Of a stretch of DNA of 64,000 nucleotides, positions 7,970 through 16,178 are shown one piece after another. Each line of letters begins with the position of its first letter. The stretch's first letter is position 1. A program made the position numbers and the translations under genes. The notes under the pieces are model-generated. The model was given only the letters and a program-made list of their open reading frames with translations. It made no database searches and was not told where the DNA came from. Origin of the DNA: JAIXWP01 sp041391745 (GTDB taxonomy: Bacteria; Bacteroidota; Bacteroidia; Flavobacteriales_D; Sanyastnellaceae); assembly GCA_041391745.1 (NCBI GenBank), contig JAWKNK010000006.1, positions 1 through 64,000 on the forward strand, read 5' to 3'.

Positions 7970-9046
7970 ATGAAATCAATTTTTACTCTTGCTATTGCTG
8001 CGATTTTTCCATTTTATTCTGTTGCTCAAAATTTGAGTGTCGTAGAGTCAGTTGAGTACGACGAGGTTTCTGGTCGTTTTTTAGCCAGCAATTCAAGTTC
8101 AATTATTGAGGTAGATGGGAATGGTGATGAGGTAGCTTATTTCGGAAGCGCTACAGCAGGATATGGAATGGAAGTAATGAATGGTGTGCTATTCGCTATT
8201 TCTACGAATAGAATTAAAGGATATAATTTGGGTGACGCATCTACTTTGATGGACCTACAAATACCCGGCGTATCCTTTCTAAATGGCATGGCAAGTGATG
8301 GGGTTAGCAGGTTGTGGGTAACTGATTTTTCACTTAAAAAAATCTATGAAATTGATGTCACGGACTTAAACAATCCTGTTTATTCGACAGTGGTAAATAA
8401 TACCGTTTCTACACCGAACGGAATTGTATACGATGGTGACAACAATCGTCTCGTGTTTGTGAATTGGGGTATGAGCGCGTCTATCAAGCAAGTGGATTTG
8501 TCCGACTATTCTGTTTCAGTGGTTACCACCACAACACTTGGGAATTGTGATGGCATTGACAAAGACAACAACGGTAACTATTTTGTAAGCTCTTGGTCGC
8601 CAAATAGAATTACCAAGTTTTCATCGGAATTCTCCGTTTCCGAAATCATTACCGCTCCAGGTATTTCATCGCCTGCAGACATTTGCTACGCCACGACAAT
8701 CGATACATTAGCTATTCCAAATTCTGGAAATTCAACGATTACTTTTGTAGGGTTTAATAATATTACCAATATGGAAGAACCGAACGAACGTTCATTCGGT
8801 TTTACTGTCAGTCCTAATCCTGTTAGCAATTCAAGTGTTTTAAACTTACAATTGGAGAAGTCTGGAAACGGAACCATCGAATTTTATTCTTTAGATGGAA
8901 AGTTGGTAAGTTCCTTTTTTAAAGGTCATATAGATGCAGGGTTAAATAGAATCCTCTTGTATAATCACGGACTGGCCACAGGTCAGTACCTCTGTGTATT
9001 GACAGTAGATGGTATAGTTTCAAGCGAGAAAATTGTAGTGGAATGA
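7970..9046 (+). CDS. Secreted SMP-30/NHL-like beta-propeller with type IX sorting domain
   Basis: 358 residues. The signal peptide (about 1-20, ending SVAQ) is followed by repeated beta-propeller blades with patterns such as NGIVYDGDNNRLVFVNWG and CDGIDKDNNGNYFVSSW, typical of SMP-30/gluconolactonase-like six-blade propellers. The last ~85 residues (from FTVSPNPVSNSSVLNLQL to EKIVVE) form a type A C-terminal sorting domain, with the usual xxPNP opening, LDGKLV middle and final lysine-containing strand, directing export by the type IX system. The substrate is unknown. ATG 7970 starts the signal peptide; the longer frame upstream overlaps purK. The stop overlaps the next ATG by four bases. Confidence 0.82.
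   Translation: MKSIFTLAIAAIFPFYSVAQNLSVVESVEYDEVSGRFLASNSSSIIEVDGNGDEVAYFGSATAGYGMEVMNGVLFAISTNRIKGYNLGDASTLMDLQIPGVSFLNGMASDGVSRLWVTDFSLKKIYEIDVTDLNNPVYSTVVNNTVSTPNGIVYDGDNNRLVFVNWGMSASIKQVDLSDYSVSVVTTTTLGNCDGIDKDNNGNYFVSSWSPNRITKFSSEFSVSEIITAPGISSPADICYATTIDTLAIPNSGNSTITFVGFNNITNMEEPNERSFGFTVSPNPVSNSSVLNLQLEKSGNGTIEFYSLDGKLVSSFFKGHIDAGLNRILLYNHGLATGQYLCVLTVDGIVSSEKIVVE
8778..8801. repeat. Copy A of the ACCGAAT/ATTCGGT palindrome
   Basis: 24 bases with arms AACCGAACGAAC and GTTCATTCGGTT, one mismatched pair. It lies inside the coding sequence of the type IX-secreted propeller, at the linker before the sorting domain, and encodes PNERSFG there. Confidence 0.7.
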
Positions 9047-9597
9047 AATTGAAGAGATTCGCATTTTTAGGTTTGTTATTTTTGTCATCAATGGCATCAT
9101 TCGCGCAACGCGCGGATGATGAGTACAATCCTGTAGGTGCACCTTCTGAACCCAAAAAGAAGAAGTGGATTCCTCAAGAAAACTTATTCTATGGTGGAGG
9201 CTTGGGACTTGCTTTTGGAAATTATATCAATCTAAATTTGAATCCACAAGTAGGCGTGAAGTTTACCGATTGGTGGGGTGCGGGTGTTGGTGTAGATTAC
9301 AATTATGTAGGGAGTAGTGCAGTGAATGTTCAAGCGGTAGGTCCTTCAGTTTTTACCCGATTCAAATTCTTTGACGCGTTATTATTACAAGCAGAGTACA
9401 ATCACACCTATATGCGGTATCGTGATTTGGGTTACGAAGCACGATTAAATTTCCCAATGCTTTTGGTCGGTCCAGGTTACCAAAGTGGAACGGGCAATGG
9501 AGGTGTGTTTTTTATGGTACTATGGGATCTCATACAAGATCCTAGATCACCCTTTTTCATTCCAACTTTTCGCGCAGGATTTTCTATAGGGTTTTAA
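9043..9597 (+). CDS. Small outer-membrane beta-barrel protein, function unknown
   Basis: 184 residues. The signal peptide (1-21, ending SFAQ) is followed by a short Lys/Pro-rich linker and then alternating polar/aromatic strands (LFYGGGLGLAFGNYINLNL, WWGAGVGVDYNYVG), ending with the aromatic last strand FRAGFSIGF, as in small eight-strand barrels of Bacteroidota. No enzymatic motif. The ATGA overlap with the preceding propeller gene suggests coupled translation and perhaps a shared surface role. The exact family is not recognised. Confidence 0.75.
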   Translation: MKLKRFAFLGLLFLSSMASFAQRADDEYNPVGAPSEPKKKKWIPQENLFYGGGLGLAFGNYINLNLNPQVGVKFTDWWGAGVGVDYNYVGSSAVNVQAVGPSVFTRFKFFDALLLQAEYNHTYMRYRDLGYEARLNFPMLLVGPGYQSGTGNGGVFFMVLWDLIQDPRSPFFIPTFRAGFSIGF

Positions 9598-9627
9598 TTT
9601 TCTAAGGGAATAAAGGGGTAAAAACAA

Positions 9628-10341
9628 TTACTCTTTGTGTCTTTCAAAATATCCATCACCAATTAATCTCATGAGCTTCACGATTTGATCGCGGCGCTTT
9701 TGAAGATAACCAGAAGGGTTTTTTGGATTGAATTTTTTCGGATTTGGAAGTGACCCTGCAATTAGCGCAGCTTGCGGTTTTGTAAGCTTTTTGGCAGAAG
9801 TTTTAAAATAGTCATTTGCGGCAGCTTCCACACCAAATTTACAAGGTCCCGTTTCAATTACGTTCAAGTAAACTTCCATTATTCTTTCTTTCGACCAGAA
9901 GAATTCAATGAGATAAGTAAAGTAAACTTCAAAGCCTTTTCTGATCCAGTTTCGATTTGGCCAAAGAAAAACATTCTTTGCAACTTGTTGTGAAATGGTA
10001 CTAGCTCCTCTTTTCTTTTTGTGCGTCTCATTATACTTCTGAGCTTTTTCAATGGCTCCCCAATCAAGACCGTTGTGCATCATGAAGTTGTTGTCTTCAC
10101 TTGCAACAACGGCAAGTTTCATATTGAGTGAAATGTCTTCGTAATCCACCCATTCTTTGTGATACTCGGATTTTTCAGGACAATCACAACTCTCCGCAAT
10201 TTGCAGATATGTGGTAGGTGGGTTGATCCATTTGTAGAGAATAACCCAAGAGATGGTGACAATAAAAAACCACATGGCAGATTTCCAACAAAATCGCCAG
10301 ATACGGCGCGGCCAAGACCGCTTTTTTTCTGCCTTAGGCAT
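9628..10341 (-). CDS. mtgA: Monofunctional biosynthetic peptidoglycan transglycosylase
   Basis: 237 residues, family GT51. One N-terminal membrane helix (about residues 17-36) is followed by the catalytic domain that polymerises lipid II glycan strands outside the inner membrane. Key motifs: ASEDNNFMMHNGLDWGAI with the catalytic Glu in E-D-x-x-F, RGASTISQQVAKN, and the second-Glu region YLNVIETGPCKFGVEAAA. It lacks a transpeptidase domain, as expected for MtgA. It lies 12 bases downstream of the C1 peptidase gene on the same strand. Confidence 0.95.
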   Translation of the reverse strand: MPKAEKKRSWPRRIWRFCWKSAMWFFIVTISWVILYKWINPPTTYLQIAESCDCPEKSEYHKEWVDYEDISLNMKLAVVASEDNNFMMHNGLDWGAIEKAQKYNETHKKKRGASTISQQVAKNVFLWPNRNWIRKGFEVYFTYLIEFFWSKERIMEVYLNVIETGPCKFGVEAAANDYFKTSAKKLTKPQAALIAGSLPNPKKFNPKNPSGYLQKRRDQIVKLMRLIGDGYFERHKE

Positions 10342-10353
10342 CAGGAAGTAAGA

Positions 10354-11469
10354 TTACAGACCTAATTTTTTCTTTACATCGGTAGGGATACCATCTTTAT
10401 GAAGCACAAGACTTACGGTCTTGTATTTCAAATAAGCTAGGGAAACATACTGATACCCACCATACGGATTGTTTGTTCCCCAAGAGTTTTTGATGATGTA
10501 ATAGATGTTACCATTTTGATCTTTCGCCTTTCCGGTGATGTGCATCAAATGATCGTCTGTAGTTTCAAAAGACTCGTATGCACTTTGACGCATTTCAGGC
10601 GTAATTGTCTTTTCTTTTACTACCGTGTTGAATAACTGATCTTTCGCTACTCCATCTTCTGGAACGATGGCCATACCATATTTGAACGAGAATCCTTTTT
10701 CAGATACATCAGCATCCCAAGCAATGGTGAATCCATTATCCAATGCGTAGTCTATTACTTTTTGAAACTCATCTAAAGGCAAGTTGTAAAAACTTCCTTT
10801 CGCCCAGTTGTCTGGTACCTCTAGAACAAATGGGGAGTAGTAAGGATGGTGTGTAAATGAAGATAAACTCACATAGTTATCTGGATTGATTTTCATTTCA
10901 TCGCGGAAAGAAATCGGAGTGTATTTTTTTCCGTTGAAATTAAATTCAGTTGGCAATGGACCGAGGTAAGAATCAAGAATTCCGTTTACAGCGGTCATCC
11001 AATCCATGCCATTTTCGTTCATTTTTGATTTTAGTACTGTGTTTACAGTGCCTTCGAGGAAGGCATCCATTGCTCCGTGATCGTGGAATGTTTCGCCATT
11101 TTTCAATCCAGTGTAAGCGCTTTCTGGAACCAATCCGTATTCACGGATAGCTGTAATTACATCATGACTCAATCCGCCTGGACCAAACTGTTGTTTGCCT
11201 TGAAAGCGAACATATGAAGCTGCTTTAAGCGGGTAGATGTATCGAACATTGGCCATTTCAGAAATATCAACCAAAGGTGCACCGAGACGCGCCATTTCAG
11301 CTTCAATGAAAGATGAAGTAGCATAACTCCAACATGTACCAGTGGCGCATTGATTTTCTACCTCGTAAGCTTTCTTATTTGAAATATTGGTAAACTGATA
11401 AGCCGATTGGGCAAAGGATCCAATAGAAATAGAGGCTAGAATAACAAATGATAAAATGTGACGTTTCAT
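10354..11469 (-). CDS. Exported papain-like C1 peptidase, bleomycin-hydrolase type
   Basis: 371 residues. A signal peptide (ends GSFAQ at residue 21) precedes a C1B-type peptidase. Oxyanion Gln40 and catalytic Cys46 are in NQCATGTCWSYAT, the active-site His in TTDDHLMHITGKA, and Asn in YIIKNSWGTNNPYGGY. These match bleomycin hydrolase/PepC, aminopeptidases that are normally cytosolic; here the signal peptide places it in the periplasm or outside. No pro-domain or sorting domain is seen. Likely clears or trims peptides; the substrate is unknown. Confidence 0.9.
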   Translation of the reverse strand: MKRHILSFVILASISIGSFAQSAYQFTNISNKKAYEVENQCATGTCWSYATSSFIEAEMARLGAPLVDISEMANVRYIYPLKAASYVRFQGKQQFGPGGLSHDVITAIREYGLVPESAYTGLKNGETFHDHGAMDAFLEGTVNTVLKSKMNENGMDWMTAVNGILDSYLGPLPTEFNFNGKKYTPISFRDEMKINPDNYVSLSSFTHHPYYSPFVLEVPDNWAKGSFYNLPLDEFQKVIDYALDNGFTIAWDADVSEKGFSFKYGMAIVPEDGVAKDQLFNTVVKEKTITPEMRQSAYESFETTDDHLMHITGKAKDQNGNIYYIIKNSWGTNNPYGGYQYVSLAYLKYKTVSLVLHKDGIPTDVKKKLGL

Positions 11470-11601
11470 CTCGGAATTTTATTTTATGCAATGATAAGGT
11501 ATTTCGCCATTTGATTGAACATAGAGTTGTTCAAACTAAAAGGGAAATGGAATCTTTAGCAATTATTGGAAATCGGAAATTTGAACACAAACCAAAAAGT
11601 C

Positions 11602-12570
11602 ATGAAGAAAGTAATCGCGGTTGTTTGCGGCGGCTATAGCGGAGAAGCTGTAGTGTCTATGAAGAGTGCCGATATGGTAATGAACAACATTGACAAGGAG
11701 CGATTCGAGCCGGTGAAAGTGATAATAGGAAGAGGGGAGTGGTATGCTGAGTATTCAGGCGAACACTTGAGCGTAGATAAAAATGATTTTACAATTCGAT
11801 TCCAGAATAAAACCATTCGTTTTGATGGCGCCTTTATTATTGTACATGGAACTCCCGGCGAAGATGGAAGACTTCAAGGGTATTTTTCAATGATTGGAAT
11901 TCCGCACACAACAGGTGATGTGCTCAATATGTCGTTGACATTTAATAAGAAGGCGACAACTCGATTGATTGGGCAATTTGGATATCTTGTAGCAAAGAGC
12001 CTCGTATTGAAAAAGAGTGAGCCCTATAGTGTTTCATTCATTGTTCAGAATGTTGGATTGCCTTGTTTTGTAAAGCCGAATTGTGGCGGAAGTAGCATTG
12101 GAACTTCGCGCGTGAACAAAGCAGAAGAGCTACACTTGGCTTTGGACAAAGCGTTTGCGGAGGATCAAGAGGTCATAATTGAAGAGTTCGTGGCGGGAAC
12201 CGAAGTGACTTGCGGTGTGATTCAGTACGAAGGAAAGATAACGGCACTACCGATTACAGAGATTGTTTCGAAGAAAGAATTTTTTGACTTTGAAGCGAAG
12301 TATCAAGGCGCTTCCGATGAAATAACTCCAGCTCGAATTTCTGAAGAGCTTACTTCTAAAGTCCAGAATGCGTGCGAAGACATTTACAAAAAGTTGGATT
12401 GTAGAGGAATGATTCGTGTGGACTTTTTACTTCGAGGAAATGATGCCTTTGTGGTTGAAGTGAATACTGTTCCTGGGTTTACAGAAGCATCGATTATTCC
12501 ACAACAGGCGGCTGCACGAGGCATCGACAAAACTTCGCTGATTTCAGCCGTGATTGACAGCTCATTTTAA
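11602..12570 (+). CDS. ddl: D-alanine--D-alanine ligase
   Basis: 322 residues, ATP-grasp fold. It joins two D-Ala molecules for peptidoglycan precursors. The N-terminus VIAVVCGGYSGEAVVSMKSA resembles the GGxSxE(H/A) motif, with H replaced by A. Other motifs: FIIVHGTPGEDGRLQGYF, KPNCGGSSIGTSRV, EEFVAGTEVTCGV, and the metal/phosphate site RVDFLLRG...VEVNTVPGFT. ATG 11602 is chosen because it begins the Rossmann strand; the frame runs 12 codons further upstream. The stop region overlaps convergent ruvC by nine bases. Confidence 0.95.
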   Translation: MKKVIAVVCGGYSGEAVVSMKSADMVMNNIDKERFEPVKVIIGRGEWYAEYSGEHLSVDKNDFTIRFQNKTIRFDGAFIIVHGTPGEDGRLQGYFSMIGIPHTTGDVLNMSLTFNKKATTRLIGQFGYLVAKSLVLKKSEPYSVSFIVQNVGLPCFVKPNCGGSSIGTSRVNKAEELHLALDKAFAEDQEVIIEEFVAGTEVTCGVIQYEGKITALPITEIVSKKEFFDFEAKYQGASDEITPARISEELTSKVQNACEDIYKKLDCRGMIRVDFLLRGNDAFVVEVNTVPGFTEASIIPQQAAARGIDKTSLISAVIDSSF

Positions 12571-13125
12571 TCTACCTGGGTTGTCTTTCAAAAAGGCCGT
12601 CCAACCGGAATAAGATTTAGCTGCACCAAGTGGTGAGGAACTTTGATAGAAGTGACAAACCGCGGCCGCAAGCCCATCCGTAGCATCTAATTTTTCAGGC
12701 ATATCCTTATCTGGGATGCGCAATGTTTGTTGCAACATCGCTGCCACTTGCTCCTTGGAAGCTGCTCCATTTCCTGTGATGCTTTGTTTAATTTTTCTCG
12801 GCGCATATTCCATTACTGGGATTTTCCGGCTCAGAGCAGCAGCAATAGCTACACCTTGGGCACGTCCAAGCTTGAGCATAGACTGTACATTTTTTCCAAA
12901 GAATGGTGCTTCAATAGCAAGTTCATCTGGATGAAAACCGTCTATTAATTCGATACATCTTTCAAAAATCTTTTGAAGCTTGAGATGATGATCGTCGATT
13001 TTATCTAAGCGCACAACCCCCATAGCAATCAGCGACATTTTCTTGCCTTCAGCTTTAATTAGCCCATAACCAAGGACGGATGTTCCTGGGTCGATGCCTA
13101 AAATGATTCTTTCTGTTGCTGCCAA
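12562..13125 (-). CDS. ruvC: Crossover junction endodeoxyribonuclease RuvC
   Basis: 187 residues. Resolves Holliday junctions during recombination with RuvAB. The RNase H-like fold has its acidic residues in ILGIDPGTSVLGYG (Asp12), LAIEAPFFGKN and DATDGLAAAVCHF. KSMLKLGR-type and AAGNGAASKEQV-type segments are present in slightly altered form (QSMLKLGRAQGVA, TGNGAASKEQVAAML). A ~20-residue C-terminal tail extends beyond the fold. The upstream region faces the GT2 gene across 27 bases. Confidence 0.96.
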   Translation of the reverse strand: MAATERIILGIDPGTSVLGYGLIKAEGKKMSLIAMGVVRLDKIDDHHLKLQKIFERCIELIDGFHPDELAIEAPFFGKNVQSMLKLGRAQGVAIAAALSRKIPVMEYAPRKIKQSITGNGAASKEQVAAMLQQTLRIPDKDMPEKLDATDGLAAAVCHFYQSSSPLGAAKSYSGWTAFLKDNPGRLK

Positions 13126-13152
13126 GATATTCGCTTATTTTCGTTGCTGCTA

Positions 13153-14229
13153 ATGTACAACCTTATCATCATATTGGAGTGGGCCGGACTTTTCTGTGTT
13201 GCAATTTATGCCTTCACGTTGTACTTTTTTCTTTTCTTAAAAGTGGGTGCAAGTAGCAACGGCGTGATAACGTATGCTCCACGAACTATAATAATTCCTT
13301 TTCGAAATGAAAAGGAAAATATTCAACAGCTGGTAGAGAGCTTAATCAAGCAGACGGAACAATCGAATCGTGAAGTTGAAGTGGTTTTAATTGATGATCA
13401 TTCAAGCGATGGTAGTTTTGATTTGGTGGGCTCTCTGATAAAACATAGAGATAATTTTGTGCTTTCTAAAAGTCCAGGGGAAGGTAAAAAAGCAGCAATT
13501 CGATTCGGAATTGGCATGGCTAGATTTGATCGAGTTATCACTCTTGACGCGGATGTGGTCTTGTCTGAAAGTTGGTTAGAACAGGCATTACACCTTCAAA
13601 ATTCGAGTCTTCTGAACGTTTTACCTGTTCAATTGAAAACAAATACAGCTCATTGGTTTGAACGCGTAGAATGGGATTTTCTTCAAGGAATTACATTGTT
13701 GTCCGCCGAGAATAACAGAGCCTTGATGTGTAATGGTGCCCATTTGGAATTCTCAAGATCGCTTTTCGAAAAAGAGATACCGAATGAACATTCGGTTTCG
13801 AGTGGGGATGACATTTTTCTATTAGAAATAGCGAAGAAAACCGGAAAAGTAGGGGTATGTTTTCAACCGAAAATGATTGTTCAAACATATGGTTCCTCCG
13901 GCTGGAAAGAGTTTTTGTCAAGACGAGTACGTTGGAGTGGTAAGAATATGAGGGTTAGAGACAACGATATGCTCGCTTTCGGAGTAGTGTATTCAATAGC
14001 TCAGGTATTTGCTTTAATCGCTTTGTGCATCGGAGATTACTACCCTTTAATAGTTAAGGTCTTGGTAGAAATGGCGGTGTTTATTGATGCCAAAAGAAGA
14101 ATCAATTTGCCTTCTAATGTGATGGCAGCTTTTTCATACTTAGCTTTGCTTCCCTTTTATACCCTATTGATTTTTGGGGCGAGCATATTTTATAAACCGA
14201 AATGGAAAGGGAGGGATGTAAAATCATGA
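13153..14229 (+). CDS. Membrane-anchored family 2 glycosyltransferase
   Basis: 358 residues. One N-terminal membrane helix, then a GT2 catalytic domain: IIIPFRNEKENI, VVLIDDHSSDGS (nucleotide-sugar site), ITLDADVVLS (DxD), SGDDIFLL (catalytic base region) and RRVRWSGKN (QxxRW-like), followed by two or three C-terminal membrane helices. This is the layout of processive or membrane GT2 enzymes acting on lipid or polysaccharide acceptors. ATG 13153 is chosen over a TTG three codons upstream. The stop overlaps the ABC permease ATG (ATGA), placing both in one unit. Contains palindrome copy B. Confidence 0.88.
   Translation: MYNLIIILEWAGLFCVAIYAFTLYFFLFLKVGASSNGVITYAPRTIIIPFRNEKENIQQLVESLIKQTEQSNREVEVVLIDDHSSDGSFDLVGSLIKHRDNFVLSKSPGEGKKAAIRFGIGMARFDRVITLDADVVLSESWLEQALHLQNSSLLNVLPVQLKTNTAHWFERVEWDFLQGITLLSAENNRALMCNGAHLEFSRSLFEKEIPNEHSVSSGDDIFLLEIAKKTGKVGVCFQPKMIVQTYGSSGWKEFLSRRVRWSGKNMRVRDNDMLAFGVVYSIAQVFALIALCIGDYYPLIVKVLVEMAVFIDAKRRINLPSNVMAAFSYLALLPFYTLLIFGASIFYKPKWKGRDVKS
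13779..13796. repeat. Copy B of the ACCGAAT/ATTCGGT palindrome
   Basis: 18 bases: arms ACCGAATG and CATTCGGT around AA. It lies inside the GT2 coding sequence, reading PNEHSV in the same frame as copy A's PNERS. Confidence 0.7.
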
Positions 14230-15215
14230 GTGCAAAAAATAAAGTTTGGAAAAAGTTTAGGCGCAATCCTCTTGCAATGGCGGGGTTGGTTTTTATTTTC
14301 TTAATGACTTTAGTGAGTGTCTTGGGGTCGTCCATTCGACCAGATCAAACAGAGGACGCTAATCACCAGGTGTTGCCAATTGCTCGTCAAAAACCTGGAA
14401 CAAAAGTGAAGTTTTACACTTTGGCTAGCGGAGAAGAAGTTCCAATCAAATCTTTTACATCTGATGACTCTCTTCGATTGGTCCTTTTTGATGGAAGCAT
14501 AATAAACTATTCTCTGGATGAGGCTGGTAATTCTATTTTCGAACGCACCTATTTTTTGGGTACCGATAAGTACGGCAGGGATTTATTGTCCAGATTGATG
14601 GCGGGTACATTCATATCCCTTTCTGTTGGTGCCGTGGCGGTTTTCATATCGTTACTCGTGGGGATCGTTCTTGGGTTGATCGCTGGATTTTATAGGGGCA
14701 CTGTTGATGCAGTCATCATGTGGTTTATCAATGTGATTTGGGCGGTGCCAACCTTGTTGCTAGTGATGGCGATTACGTTTGCTTTTGGTACCGGATTTTG
14801 GAAGGTTTTTTTAGCCGTTGGACTTACGATGTGGGTTGAAGTGGCAAGAATAACAAGAGGTCAGGTTTTGAGTATTCGGGAGAAAGAATACGTAGAAGCA
14901 GCACGCAGCTTGGGTTTTGGGAATTTCCGAATCATGTTTCGTCATATCCTTCCCAATATTTGGTCACCAATCATAGTAATTTCTGCGGCGAATTTTGCTT
15001 CAGCGATATTAATTGAAGCGGGATTGAGCTTTCTCGGGCTTGGTGCCCAAATCCCTACTCCGAGCTGGGGAAATATGATTCGTGAGCATTATGCTTTTCT
15101 AACTACCGACTTAGCTTATTTGGCCATTGTTCCAGGAGTTTTAATTATGCTTCTGGTACTTAGCTTTATGATGGTAGGAAATGGACTTCGCGATGCTTTG
15201 GATGTTCGCTCATGA
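14226..15215 (+). CDS. ABC transporter permease, OppC/DppC type
   Basis: 329 residues. One N-terminal helix (RRNPLAMAGLVFIFLMTLVS), an ~80-residue extracytoplasmic region with the family motif YFLGTDKYGRDLLSRLMAG at its end, then five helices. The coupling motif EAARSLGFGNFRIMFRHILPN contacts the ATPase. The C-terminal GLSFLGLGAQIPTPSWGNMI is the OppC signature. It is an inner-membrane half of a peptide or nickel-type importer. No OppB, ATPase or binding protein is nearby, so its partners are elsewhere. ATG 14226 overlaps the GT2 stop by four bases. Confidence 0.92.
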   Translation: MSAKNKVWKKFRRNPLAMAGLVFIFLMTLVSVLGSSIRPDQTEDANHQVLPIARQKPGTKVKFYTLASGEEVPIKSFTSDDSLRLVLFDGSIINYSLDEAGNSIFERTYFLGTDKYGRDLLSRLMAGTFISLSVGAVAVFISLLVGIVLGLIAGFYRGTVDAVIMWFINVIWAVPTLLLVMAITFAFGTGFWKVFLAVGLTMWVEVARITRGQVLSIREKEYVEAARSLGFGNFRIMFRHILPNIWSPIIVISAANFASAILIEAGLSFLGLGAQIPTPSWGNMIREHYAFLTTDLAYLAIVPGVLIMLLVLSFMMVGNGLRDALDVRS

Positions 15216-15228
15216 TATGGTAAGTTTG
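15197..15228 (+). promoter_or_regulatory. Bacteroidota-type promoter of GDP-fucose synthase gene
   Basis: TTTG (15197-15200), 20 bases, then TAAGTTTG (15221-15228), a full match to the two-element consensus. The -33 part lies within the end of the ABC permease gene. ATG 15234 follows after five bases. Confidence 0.75.
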
Positions 15229-15233
15229 TGCCT

Positions 15234-16169
15234 ATGAATCTTGACGCCAAAATTTATGTCGCTGGACACCGTGGAATGGTGGGAAGCGCGATTGTCAGAG
15301 CTTTAGAGTCTAAAGGATATAGCAATATTATATACAAAAGTAGCAGTGAGTTGGACTTGACGAATCAAGCCGCTGTTGATGCTTTTTTCAAATCAGAAAA
15401 ACCACAATTTGTTTTTTTAGCTGCGGCAAAAGTTGGTGGCATACACGCCAACAATACATATCGCGCTGATTTCATCTATAAGAACTTGATGATAGAAGCG
15501 AACATTATCCATGCGGCATATGAAAATCAGGTAGAGAAATTGCTCTTTTTAGGTTCCTCATGTATATATCCAAAGTTGGCCGAGCAACCGTTAAAAGAGG
15601 AGTCTTTATTGACGGGATTATTGGAACCAACCAATGAACCTTATGCCATTGCAAAGATTGCAGGGATTAAAATGTGCGAAGCATATCGAGATCAATATGG
15701 ATGCAATTTCATCAGTGCGATGCCTACGAATTTGTACGGTCCGAATGACAACTATGATCTTCAAAATTCGCATGTGCTTCCTGCAATGATTAGAAAGTGT
15801 CATGAAGCAAAGGTTAATGGAGTGAGTGAAGTAGTGATGTGGGGCGATGGCAGTCCGTTGCGCGAATTTTTACACGTTGATGATTTAGCAGAGGCTTGTG
15901 TTCACATGATGCTTCATTATAATGAGAAAATATTTGTGAATGTGGGAACGGGAACGGATATCAGCATTAAAGATTTGGCGTATCTCGTGAAAGAAATAGT
16001 TGGGTTTGAAGGTGAATTAGTTTGGGATACTTCGAAACCAAATGGTACTCCACGCAAACTGATGGATGTTTCTAAAATTGAAGCTTCAGGCTGGAAGCAT
16101 CAGATCGGATTGAAAGAAGGAATTGCGTCAGTTTATGAAGAATTTCAACAAAAGTATGTAACCGAATGA
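15234..16169 (+). CDS. fcl: GDP-L-fucose synthase
   Basis: 311 residues, short-chain dehydrogenase. It epimerises and reduces GDP-4-keto-6-deoxymannose to GDP-L-fucose, a donor for surface glycans. The N-terminal NADP fold is AGHRGMVGSAI, followed by the family strings VGGIHANNTYRADFIYKN, LFLGSSCIYPK and the catalytic YAIAKIAG (Tyr-x3-Lys), and NLYGPNDNYD. GMD, which makes its substrate, is not in the window. ATG 15234 is preferred because the upstream ATG candidate is out of frame with the fold and the promoter lies just before. Its stop overlaps the next ATG, with palindrome copy C across the overlap. Confidence 0.96.
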   Translation: MNLDAKIYVAGHRGMVGSAIVRALESKGYSNIIYKSSSELDLTNQAAVDAFFKSEKPQFVFLAAAKVGGIHANNTYRADFIYKNLMIEANIIHAAYENQVEKLLFLGSSCIYPKLAEQPLKEESLLTGLLEPTNEPYAIAKIAGIKMCEAYRDQYGCNFISAMPTNLYGPNDNYDLQNSHVLPAMIRKCHEAKVNGVSEVVMWGDGSPLREFLHVDDLAEACVHMMLHYNEKIFVNVGTGTDISIKDLAYLVKEIVGFEGELVWDTSKPNGTPRKLMDVSKIEASGWKHQIGLKEGIASVYEEFQQKYVTE

Positions 16170-16178
16170 TCATTCGGT
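16161..16178. repeat. Copy C of the ACCGAAT/ATTCGGT palindrome, on a stop/start overlap
   Basis: A perfect 18-base palindrome (arms ACCGAATGA and TCATTCGGT). It contains the fcl stop codon (16167-16169) and the start ATG of the next gene (16166). Frame use differs from copies A and B. Confidence 0.75.

Noticed and set aside
11514..11533. Inverted repeat TTGAAC-N8-GTTCAA between the C1 peptidase and ddl genes as an operator
   Set aside because: Only six base pairs, AT-rich, single occurrence; could easily be chance.
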